Both the position numbers and the translations under genes were made by a program. From Leptolyngbya sp. SIO4C5 (lineage in GTDB: Bacteria > Cyanobacteriota > Cyanobacteriia > Phormidesmidales > Phormidesmidaceae): a stretch of 6,354 bases of DNA. The notes beneath the pieces were generated by a model. That model ran no database searches. It was not told the DNA's origin and saw nothing but the letters and a program-made list of their open reading frames with translations. The stretch's first letter is position 1. Each line of letters begins with the position of its first letter. Positions 1 to 4,919 of this stretch are shown in pieces. The stretch spans positions 1-6,354 of the forward strand of contig JAAHIC010000282.1 in assembly GCA_010671965.1 (NCBI GenBank). The letters are read 5' to 3'.

Positions 1-102
1 AGCTATTCCCTGGCTCAAACAGACGCTGCCGACAGTCAACCCTATAGATAGGCGGCTGACAAAAGCTAGCCGTGTTTGCGACTGATTGGCAAAGCTCAGC
101 AT
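1..102 (-). CDS. Probable exported protein, N-terminal fragment (runs off left edge)
   Basis: An ATG at 102 (minus strand) opens a frame of 34 codons that stays open to the window edge, so only the N-terminus is visible. A Shine-Dalgarno GAGG (complement of 110-113) lies 7 bases before the ATG, which is good spacing. The peptide starts MLSFANQSQTRLAFVSRL and continues into a hydrophobic stretch (residues about 18 to 33, including SIGLTVGSVCLSQGIA). Basic residues at 11 and 17 followed by a hydrophobic core resemble a signal peptide, or a lipoprotein signal given Cys29, so an envelope or periplasmic location is inferred. It lies 121 bases downstream of the antiporter gene on the same strand. 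The product cannot be identified from this fragment. The main doubt is its short visible length. Confidence 0.5.
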   Translation of the reverse strand, partial: MLSFANQSQTRLAFVSRLSIGLTVGSVCLSQGIA

Positions 103-109
103 GACAATT

Positions 110-113
110 CCTC
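110..113 (-). promoter_or_regulatory. Shine-Dalgarno GAGG of the left-edge gene
   Basis: On the minus strand GAGGAATTGTC precedes the ATG at 102, leaving 7 bases between GAGG and the start codon. This supports the start chosen for the partial gene. The same four bases form the outer end of the 3' arm of the hairpin at 110-147. Confidence 0.5.
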
Positions 114-147
114 GCTAAGACGTGATCACAGGTCTGTTTTAGCGAGG
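110..147 (-). promoter_or_regulatory. Inverted repeat that could mask a ribosome binding site
   Basis: CCTCGCTAA at 110-118 and TTAGCGAGG at 139-147 are perfect 9-base complements separated by 20 bases. Pairing can be extended by two more base pairs beyond one mismatch (120-121 with 136-137). In RNA transcribed leftward, the 3' arm contains the GAGG Shine-Dalgarno of the left-edge gene and the 5' arm acts as an exact anti-Shine-Dalgarno. The loop contains the palindrome GTGATCAC (122-129). Neither side is followed by a T run, so this is not a standard intrinsic terminator. The structure is visible in the sequence; its role in translational control is inferred. Confidence 0.45.
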
Positions 148-223
148 CTGATTCAGAAAATCGTCTAACCGTGGGCAAAACGCTGCTGCCTAGTAGCTAT
201 ACCCTAAGGTAGACAATCGCGAC

Positions 224-1663
224 CTAAGTTGTTTCCGTAGCCGATTCCGCTTCTTCCAGTTCTCCACCCTTCACGGTTTCTGAGACGAGGGCCTCATCAG
301 TGTCTTTAAACACCAATCGCAGCAGCGGCGGCGCTAGAAACGTCGTGAGAATTACCATGACGATGATAGCCGCTTCCAAAGACTCTGATAGCACACCGCT
401 GGCTGAACCCACTCCAGCAAAGACAAGCCCTACTTCACCCCTAGGCACCATGCCAATGCCGATAGCCAGCCGATTGATGCCTGGCTGACCAAAGATGGCA
501 AATCCGGTGACAACCTTGCCGATGATGGCAATCACAATCAGAAAAGACGCAATAATCAACCCCTCTCGATTGCTGGGCACTGCCGGGTTCAGCACGCTCA
601 GATCGGTTCTAGCGCCAACCGTGACAAAAAACACGGGCACTAGCATATCGGCGATCGGCGTAATTTTCTCCTCTAGCTCTTTGCGCTTGGTGGTTTCCGC
701 CAAAATCAGACCCGCCGCAAAAGCTCCTAAAATCGCCTCTAGCTGAATCGCGGCGGCAATATAGGACAGCACAAAGGCGAAGATAAGCGAACTAATAATG
801 AGCTGGCCTCTAGTTCGCAGCTCATCTACCAGAGCCACGAAGTAGGGGCTAAGCAACCGCCCCACCAAAATAGCGCCCACCAAGAACACCGCCGCGCCAA
901 CAATCAGATAGACCACGTTGAGAATTTCAATTTCTCCGGTTTTAGCCAGACTGGCCACTACGGCTAGGACAATGATGCCAAGCACGTCGTCTAAAACCGC
1001 CGCGCCGATGATGATTTGGCCTTCTTTAGAACTGAGCTGCTGCAGCTCGGCCAGCACCTTGGCGGTAATACCAATACTGGTGGCGGTCAGAGCCGCCCCG
1101 GCAAAAACGGCGGGGATAGTGCTAATGCCAAAGAACGCAATTAACCCGGCAGTACCTGCGGCAAAAGGCAGCACCACACCGATGATGGCTACGATCGCCG
1201 CCTGTGGCCCGACTCGAATTAGCTCCTTTAGATCGGACTCTAAGCCAATTTCAAACAGCAGGATTACTACGCCCAGCTCTGCTAGCACAGAGATGACTTC
1301 GCTCTGAGCTGAGAAAACAGCCGATACCAGTTCTGGCTGCAGTCCGGCAGTAGTCTGGAGAAAATCGGTAATCAGCGAGCCGGTCCCTTCAGCGCTTTCC
1401 GGAAAAACAATCAGGTTTAGCGCTGAAACGCCTACCACTACGCCGCCTACCAGCTCTCCCAGCACCGGCGGCAGGTTAATGCGGGCACAAAGCTCGCCGC
1501 CTAGCTTAGCTGCGAAGTAAATAGCAACTAGGCTGGCCAGGACGCCAGCCAGGACGAGCGGGCCGATTTCCGCTTCTGAAGCCTCCGCTAAGACGAGAGG
1601 AGAGGATGAAAAAAAGTTAAAAACTGGGCTTAGATTAGCTACCGAGTCGATCAGGTCAAGCAT
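224..1663 (-). CDS. CPA2-family Na+/H+ antiporter (NhaS3/NapA-like)
   Basis: This is a 479-residue integral membrane protein with about 12 hydrophobic segments, the usual size for the monovalent cation:proton antiporter-2 family. It should exchange Na+ (or K+) for H+. Visible hallmarks are the early motif LPPVLGELVGGVVVG (64-78), a TATS segment (193-196) like the unwound helix of NapA, adjacent Asp225-Asp226 in VLDDVLGI as the ion-binding pair, Lys383 in IIGKVVTGF matching the conserved helix-10 lysine, and MVPRGEVGLVFAGVG (405-419). The C-terminus (from about 452) is an acidic cytosolic tail with no added TrkA-N domain, unlike KefB/KefC. The ATG start has AAGG 5 bases upstream (1669-1672). 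The nitrilase gene ends 80 bases upstream on the same strand, so co-transcription is possible. It most resembles cyanobacterial NhaS3, which is a thylakoid protein in Synechocystis, but the ion and membrane cannot be read from sequence. The family call is firm; orthology to NhaS3 is inferred. Confidence 0.9.
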   Translation of the reverse strand: MLDLIDSVANLSPVFNFFSSSPLVLAEASEAEIGPLVLAGVLASLVAIYFAAKLGGELCARINLPPVLGELVGGVVVGVSALNLIVFPESAEGTGSLITDFLQTTAGLQPELVSAVFSAQSEVISVLAELGVVILLFEIGLESDLKELIRVGPQAAIVAIIGVVLPFAAGTAGLIAFFGISTIPAVFAGAALTATSIGITAKVLAELQQLSSKEGQIIIGAAVLDDVLGIIVLAVVASLAKTGEIEILNVVYLIVGAAVFLVGAILVGRLLSPYFVALVDELRTRGQLIISSLIFAFVLSYIAAAIQLEAILGAFAAGLILAETTKRKELEEKITPIADMLVPVFFVTVGARTDLSVLNPAVPSNREGLIIASFLIVIAIIGKVVTGFAIFGQPGINRLAIGIGMVPRGEVGLVFAGVGSASGVLSESLEAAIIVMVILTTFLAPPLLRLVFKDTDEALVSETVKGGELEEAESATETT

Positions 1664-1668
1664 TCGAG

Positions 1669-1672
1669 CCTT
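1669..1672 (-). promoter_or_regulatory. Ribosome binding site of the antiporter
   Basis: AAGG on the minus strand lies 5 bases before the ATG at 1663. No other ATG occurs in the first 300 codons of this frame, so the start is fairly secure. Confidence 0.4.
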
Positions 1673-1743
1673 AGAAACTCATCCTGTCTACTTTACCTGA
1701 GTTTACAAACTAGAGACAGTCCATCGTGAGAAGGATAGCCCCT

Positions 1744-2556
1744 CTAGAGAAAAATTCGGTGCTGCAAAGACGGCATTTGCCGCCGTACCTGCTCTAGTCG
1801 CGCAGGCTTAATTTCAGCGATCGCCATGCCCGGTTCTTCCCCCGCATCCGCCAAAATCACGCCCCAGGGATCCACAATCAGCGCATGGCCGTGGGACTGC
1901 CGGAGCTGGTTGTGGCGTCCGGTTTGGGCCGGAGCAATCACGTAGCAGGTATTCTCGATCGCCCGCGCCTGCAGCAACACCTGCCAGTGGTCTTTCCCCG
2001 TAAAGGCAGTGAAGGCGGCTGGCACAAATAGCACCTCAGCCCCGACTTGGGAAAGGTGGCGATACAGTTCAGGAAAGCGCACGTCGTAGCAAACCGAAAG
2101 ACCCAAATGCCCGAAGTGTTTAGAGGGATAGACCGTCGGTAGCTGCTGCCCGGAAATCACCGTGTTAGATTCGCGGTAAGTATTGCCATCCGGCAGGTTG
2201 ACATCAAACAGGTGTACTTTTTCATAGCGAGCCAGTTCTTCCCCGTTGGGATCTATCAGCAGAGCCGTGTTATAGACTTTGCCGTCGCTGGCTGGCACCG
2301 GATAGCCCCCCCCCAGAATTGTCACCTGGTAGCGCTGCGCCATCGTCTTTAAAAACTTTTCGCTGAGCTGATGAATGACGGCGGCTCGCTCTAGCTTCAG
2401 AGCTTCGTCCCCCAAAAATGAAAAATTTTCCGGCAGGGCAATCAGCTCTGCCCCCTGCCGCACCGCCAGATCAATTAGTTCTTCGGCCTGAGCCAGGTTG
2501 TGTTCTAAGTCGGGTAGGCTCGTCAACTGCAGGGCGGCGGCTAGATAAGACCTCAT
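1744..2556 (-). CDS. Nit1-type carbon-nitrogen hydrolase, probable deaminated glutathione amidase
   Basis: This is a 270-residue cytosolic enzyme of the nitrilase superfamily, which hydrolyses amide C-N bonds. The Glu-Lys-Cys triad is complete: Glu43 in ALPENF, Lys113 in YEKVHLFDV and Cys156 in LSVCYDVRFPEL. The following segments QARAIENTCYVIAPAQTGRH (196-215), GHALIVDPWG (223-232) and the C-terminal RRQMPSLQHR (258-267) match the Nit1 branch more closely than Nit2/omega-amidase. Nit1 enzymes hydrolyse deaminated glutathione, a side product of transaminases, to 2-oxoglutarate and Cys-Gly. The start MRSYLAAALQLTS fits the family N-terminus, although no Shine-Dalgarno is obvious. The length is normal. 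It is transcribed away from arsR, and the antiporter follows 80 bases downstream. The superfamily assignment is certain; the exact substrate is an inference from motif resemblance. Confidence 0.88.
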   Translation of the reverse strand: MRSYLAAALQLTSLPDLEHNLAQAEELIDLAVRQGAELIALPENFSFLGDEALKLERAAVIHQLSEKFLKTMAQRYQVTILGGGYPVPASDGKVYNTALLIDPNGEELARYEKVHLFDVNLPDGNTYRESNTVISGQQLPTVYPSKHFGHLGLSVCYDVRFPELYRHLSQVGAEVLFVPAAFTAFTGKDHWQVLLQARAIENTCYVIAPAQTGRHNQLRQSHGHALIVDPWGVILADAGEEPGMAIAEIKPARLEQVRRQMPSLQHRIFL

Positions 2557-2655
2557 GGGTGAAAATCGCTTCAGTCAAAGGGTGAGTCATCCAATTTTAG
2601 TCCTCTGAGGTCTGAATAGCGTGGTTTTGTGCTGGAAAGAGCCAACGGCAGAGTG

Positions 2656-2681
2656 AAAATTCTGGGCTGTCTGAGAATTTT
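2656..2681. promoter_or_regulatory. 8-bp inverted repeat upstream of the arsR promoter region
   Basis: AAAATTCT (2656-2663) and AGAATTTT (2674-2681) are perfect complements separated by 10 bases. The dyad lies in the gap between the divergent hydrolase and arsR genes, 8 bases before an extended -10-like element TGCTACACT (2690-2698). It could be an operator for an unknown regulator or a chance AT-rich dyad. It does not match the ArsR sites. Confidence 0.25.
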
Positions 2682-2689
2682 GCCGCTCT

Positions 2690-2728
2690 TGCTACACTGT
2701 TGTCATCCAGGGCAATCCAAAAAATATT
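2690..2728 (+). promoter_or_regulatory. Candidate arsR promoters
   Basis: Two sigma-70-like candidates are visible. One is an extended -10, TGCTACACT (2690-2698), without a convincing -35. The other is TTGTCA (2700-2705, 5 of 6 to consensus), 17 bases, then AATATT (2723-2728, 4 of 6). In the second case the -10 overlaps the ArsR operator at 2726-2743, as in the acr3 promoter, and the transcript would start only a few bases before the ATG at 2742. I prefer the second for this reason; neither is proven. Confidence 0.4.
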
Positions 2729-2743
2729 TCAAATAAACTTGAT
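2726..2743 (+). promoter_or_regulatory. ArsR operator at the arsR start
   Basis: The 18-mer ATTTCAAATAAACTTGAT contains the dyad TTCAA-N6-TTGAT, 9 of 10 to the ATCAA-N6-TTGAT form described for ArsR operators. Its reverse complement recurs with one substitution at 3116-3133 in front of acr3. It overlaps the first two bases of the arsR start codon, so ArsR bound here should block its own transcription. The repeat is seen directly; binding is inferred. Confidence 0.7.
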
Positions 2744-3071
2744 GACAGAGACGCTCCAAATTGCATCGACAGAAGTTATTTCCGGCTTCAAGGCGCTGGC
2801 CGATCCGCTGCGATTGCAGGTGATTGAACTGCTGAGAACACAAGAGATGTGCGTCTGCGATTTGTGCGATCGCCTTAATGTGGCACAGTCCAAGCTTTCC
2901 TTTCACCTCAAGAGCCTGAAGGAAGCGAAGCTGATTCGCGCCCGCCAGGAAGGTCGCTGGATATACTACAGCCTCAACCTGCCTCAGCTCGTGCTGCTGG
3001 AACAGTATTTGGCTGAGTTTCGCCGCTTCAGCCCGATTTTGCCCGCTAGAGCCTGCCCGCCGGAGGCTTAG
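2742..3071 (+). CDS. arsR: ArsR, arsenite-responsive repressor
   Basis: This is a 109-residue winged-helix repressor of the ArsR/SmtB family that dimerises on operator DNA and lets go when As(III) or Sb(III) binds. Residues 12-31 (VISGFKALADPLRLQVIELL) form the typical first helices. EMCVCDLCDRL (36-45) carries Cys37, Cys39 and Cys42, the same C-x-C-x-x-C arsenite site as the plasmid/E. coli ArsR type. VAQSKLSFHLKSL (47-59) is the recognition helix-turn-helix and RARQEGRWIYYSL (67-79) the wing. The ATG at 2742 gives the expected short N-terminus. The frame is open back to a TTG at 2700, but the 14 residues added look unlike the family. No Shine-Dalgarno precedes 2742, so translation may be leaderless or nearly so. 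An operator overlaps the start, suggesting autoregulation. acr3 and arsC lie downstream and are the evident targets. Confidence 0.95.
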   Translation: MTETLQIASTEVISGFKALADPLRLQVIELLRTQEMCVCDLCDRLNVAQSKLSFHLKSLKEAKLIRARQEGRWIYYSLNLPQLVLLEQYLAEFRRFSPILPARACPPEA

Positions 3072-3083
3072 CAGGTGCCAAAC

Positions 3084-3106
3084 TTGGCTCAGCCAAACTT
3101 TTTTTT
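3084..3106 (+). terminator. Intrinsic terminator after arsR
   Basis: TTGGC (3084-3088), loop TCA, GCCAA (3092-3096) is followed after two bases by eight T residues (3099-3106). It begins 12 bases after the arsR stop codon. The stem is only 5 bp, so termination may be partial, which would let some arsR transcripts continue into acr3. Part of it comes from a direct repeat GCCAAACTT (3077-3085 and 3092-3100). Confidence 0.6.
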
Positions 3107-3108
3107 GC

Positions 3109-3136
3109 TTGACAAATCAAGTTTTTTTGAAATGAT
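3109..3136 (+). promoter_or_regulatory. acr3-arsC promoter
   Basis: A perfect -35 hexamer TTGACA (3109-3114), a 16-base spacer and AATGAT (3131-3136, 4 of 6 to consensus) lie directly after the arsR terminator. The predicted transcript starts near 3143 and has a leader of about 83 bases before acr3. The ArsR operator at 3116-3133 fills the spacer and overlaps the -10, the arrangement expected for direct repression. Confidence 0.65.
3116..3133 (-). promoter_or_regulatory. ArsR operator in the acr3 promoter
   Basis: Read on the minus strand this is ATTTCAAAAAAACTTGAT, differing at one base from the site at 2726-2743. The dyad is ATCAA-N6-TTGAA on the plus strand. A second, partly overlapping palindrome CTTGA-CAAA-TCAAG (3108-3121) covers the -35, so two ArsR dimers might bind side by side. 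Its placement between -35 and -10 predicts repression of acr3-arsC in the absence of arsenite. Confidence 0.7.
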
Positions 3137-3225
3137 GAAGGTGATGCAGATTGGCATTTAAGGGCAGTCACGACGAGGACGGCTGGGCCGCTGCGGGAGG
3201 GCTTTTAGCGGAGTGATTTTGCAAG

Positions 3226-4395
3226 ATGTCAGAGAATGGAATGAGTATGCACCAAGCCAACGTGAATCCCAAAGCGGTGCAGGCGGGGGGGACGCTCAGC
3301 TTCTTTGAGCGCTATCTCACGGTTTGGGTAGCGCTGTGCATTGTGGTCGGCATTCTGCTGGGGCGATTGTTTCCCGGAATTGCGATCGCCTTAGATGCGC
3401 TGAGCCTCTATCAGGTGTCTATCCCGATCGCGGTCTGCCTGTTCTTCATGATGTATCCCATCATGGTGAAAATTGATTTTGGTCAGGCGAAGAAGGCGGC
3501 CCAAACGCCTAAGCCCGTCCTGTTGACCCTGGTGGTGAACTGGCTGATCAAGCCTTTTACGATGGTGCTGTTTGCCCAGTTCTTTTTGGGCTGGCTGTTT
3601 CGCCCGCTGCTGGCTGGAACCGAAATTATTCGCGGGGTGGAGATTTTCCTGGCCGATTCCTATATTGCCGGAGCCATTTTACTAGGGATTGCCCCCTGTA
3701 CGGCGATGGTGCTGATGTGGGGCTATCTGTCGTTTAGCAATCAGGGCCACACGCTGGTCATGGTGGCCATCAACTCCTTAGCCATGCTGTTTCTCTATGC
3801 GCCGCTGGGCCGCTGGCTACTGTCAGCCAACAACCTGGCAGTGCCCTGGGAGACAATTGTGCTGTCGGTGCTGGTCTATGTCGGTCTGCCGCTGCTGGCG
3901 GGGGCCGTTTCCCGCACCTGGATTTTGCGCCATAAAGGTAAAGCCTGGTTTGAAACCGTGTTTTTGAAATATCTCAGCCCGGTTTCGATCGCTGCTTTGC
4001 TCATTACCCTGGTGCTGCTATTTGCCTTCAAAGGCGATCTGATTGTGCGTCATCCGCTGCATATTTTGCTGATTGCGGTACCGCTGTTCATTCAGACCAA
4101 CTTTATTTTTCTAATTACCTACGTCGCGGCGCAGAAACTGGGCCTGTTTTACGAAGACGCCGCGCCCGCCGCTCTGATTGGTGCTAGTAATCACTTTGAG
4201 GTGGCGATCGCCACTGCTGTCACCCTATTTGGTCTCAACTCCGGAGCCGCCCTAGCTACCGTAGTTGGGGTGCTGATTGAAGTGCCGCTGATGCTGATGC
4301 TGGTGGAAGTGTGTAAGCGCACTGCCTTTTGGTTTCCCCGCGAGCCAGAAAAAGCCACCCTCAGCGATCCGCGCTGCGCTCGACCCTGGGGCTAG
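3226..4395 (+). CDS. acr3: Acr3 arsenite efflux permease
   Basis: This is a 389-residue inner-membrane carrier with about 10 hydrophobic segments, belonging to the ACR3 family of the bile acid/arsenite/riboflavin transporter superfamily. It exports As(III), using the proton gradient. The strongest family signature is [20 protein letters not shown] (154-173), whose Cys158 corresponds to the essential helix-4 cysteine of characterised Acr3 proteins. [18 protein letters not shown] (319-336) supplies Glu325, probably the conserved acidic residue of helix 9, and is followed by [10 protein letters not shown] (348-357). The length is normal. The start at 3226 has GGAG (3210-3213) 12 bases upstream; ATGs at 3241 and 3247 in the same frame are possible alternatives, since the first 20 residues are not conserved. 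The gene has its own ArsR-controlled promoter and lies 59 bases before arsC. In cyanobacterial literature this gene is also called arsB, although it is unrelated to E. coli ArsB. Confidence 0.95.
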   Translation: MSENGMSMHQANVNPKAVQAGGTLSFFERYLTVWVALCIVVGILLGRLFPGIAIALDALSLYQVSIPIAVCLFFMMYPIMVKIDFGQAKKAAQTPKPVLLTLVVNWLIKPFTMVLFAQFFLGWLFRPLLAGTEIIRGVEIFLADSYIAGAILLGIAPCTAMVLMWGYLSFSNQGHTLVMVAINSLAMLFLYAPLGRWLLSANNLAVPWETIVLSVLVYVGLPLLAGAVSRTWILRHKGKAWFETVFLKYLSPVSIAALLITLVLLFAFKGDLIVRHPLHILLIAVPLFIQTNFIFLITYVAAQKLGLFYEDAAPAALIGASNHFEVAIATAVTLFGLNSGAALATVVGVLIEVPLMLMLVEVCKRTAFWFPREPEKATLSDPRCARPWG

Positions 4396-4437
4396 CGCTT
4401 GTGAAAGTTGGCAACTGTGAACTTACTTTCTTTAGCC

Positions 4438-4443
4438 AGGAGA
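4438..4443 (+). promoter_or_regulatory. Ribosome binding site of arsC
   Basis: AGGAGA lies 11 bases before the ATG at 4455. It decides the start: the frame is open further upstream to 4329, but that extension would overlap acr3 by 67 bases and is not part of the ArsC fold. Confidence 0.6.
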
Positions 4444-4454
4444 TCTTATTTGCC

Positions 4455-4865
4455 ATGAAGCGCGTCATGTTTGTGTGTAAAAAGAATTCGTCTCGTTCCC
4501 AAATGGCCGAGGGCTTTGCAAAAACCTTGGGGGCAGGCAAAATTGAGGCGATTAGCTCTGGTTTGGAAGCCAGTCAGGTACGCCCCGAAGCGATCGCCAC
4601 CATGCAAGAAATCGGTATCGACATCAGCGATCAGACTTCCAATGCTTTGAGTGAATTCCAGCCAGATGATTTTGACGCAGTCGTCTCGCTCTGTGGCTGC
4701 GGCGTCAATTTGCCGCCAGCGTGGCTGACCCGTGACTACTTTGACGACTGGCAGCTAGATGATCCGGCAGAACAGCCCGAAATTTTTCCGCGTGTACGCG
4801 ACGAGATCCAGGAACGGGTAGAAGCCTTGGTTGCAAAACTTAGTTCCCAATCCGCGATCCCATAG
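4455..4865 (+). CDS. arsC: ArsC arsenate reductase, glutathione/glutaredoxin-dependent cyanobacterial type
   Basis: This is a 136-residue cytosolic enzyme with the low-molecular-weight protein tyrosine phosphatase fold, reducing arsenate to arsenite for export by Acr3. The anion-binding P-loop is VCKKNSSRSQ, giving Cys8-x5-Arg14. Cys80 and Cys82 in SLCGCGVNLPP are the two further redox cysteines. These positions coincide with Cys8, Cys80 and Cys82, the three required in the Synechocystis enzyme, which uses glutathione and glutaredoxin instead of thioredoxin. DWQLDDP (98-104) is the C-terminal acid loop. The motif MAEGFAKTLGAGKI (17-30) is also close to the Synechocystis protein as I recall it. 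Position 13 is Ser; I recall a non-essential Cys in Synechocystis. The gene follows acr3 by 59 bases with no clear promoter between, so it is probably co-transcribed. It converges with the SGNH hydrolase gene. Confidence 0.95.
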   Translation: MKRVMFVCKKNSSRSQMAEGFAKTLGAGKIEAISSGLEASQVRPEAIATMQEIGIDISDQTSNALSEFQPDDFDAVVSLCGCGVNLPPAWLTRDYFDDWQLDDPAEQPEIFPRVRDEIQERVEALVAKLSSQSAIP

Positions 4866-4892
4866 ACTCAAACTTGCTGCCTGTTCGGTAGA

Positions 4893-4919
4893 TTGCGGTT
4901 ATTAGCTTGCGGCTATTAG
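4893..4919. repeat. Tandem 13-base direct repeat in the convergent gap
   Basis: TTGCGGTTATTAG (4893-4905) and TTGCGGCTATTAG (4907-4919) differ at one base and are separated by one base. The second copy includes the stop codon of the SGNH hydrolase (4916-4918). No T-run hairpin is visible between the two converging genes, so how transcription ends here is unclear. Confidence 0.5.

Noticed and set aside
1..85. Plus-strand open frame at the left edge ending at 83-85
   Set aside because: It is 27 codons with no start in view and is antisense to the better supported leftward start with a Shine-Dalgarno at 110-113.
122..129. GTGATCAC palindrome as a CRP-type site
   Set aside because: CRP-family sites need about six bases between the TGTGA and TCACA halves; here the halves abut.
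300..1307. Three plus-strand open frames opposite the antiporter gene
   Set aside because: They lie wholly inside a well-supported membrane protein gene and their Ser/Thr/Ala/Met/Pro-rich products look like the antisense of hydrophobic codons.
2700..2741. TTG start at 2700 for arsR
   Set aside because: The extra 14 residues are not typical of ArsR proteins and would place promoter and operator elements inside the coding region; ATG 2742 is preferred but not proven.
2703..2906. Minus-strand open frame of 67 codons across arsR
   Set aside because: It is antisense to the conserved arsR coding region and to its operator, and has no recognisable product.
3188..3211. CCGCT/AGCGG hairpin before acr3
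   Set aside because: The stem is only 5 bp with a 14-base loop, so it is too weak to claim as a regulatory structure even though it touches the GGAG sequence.
4329..4454. Upstream extension of arsC overlapping acr3
   Set aside because: The ArsC fold starts at ATG 4455 with a good AGGAGA upstream; the 42 added residues are a frame shadow of the acr3 end.
4903..4915. TAGC/GCTA hairpin as a terminator between arsC and the hydrolase
   Set aside because: It has 4 bp and no T run on either strand.
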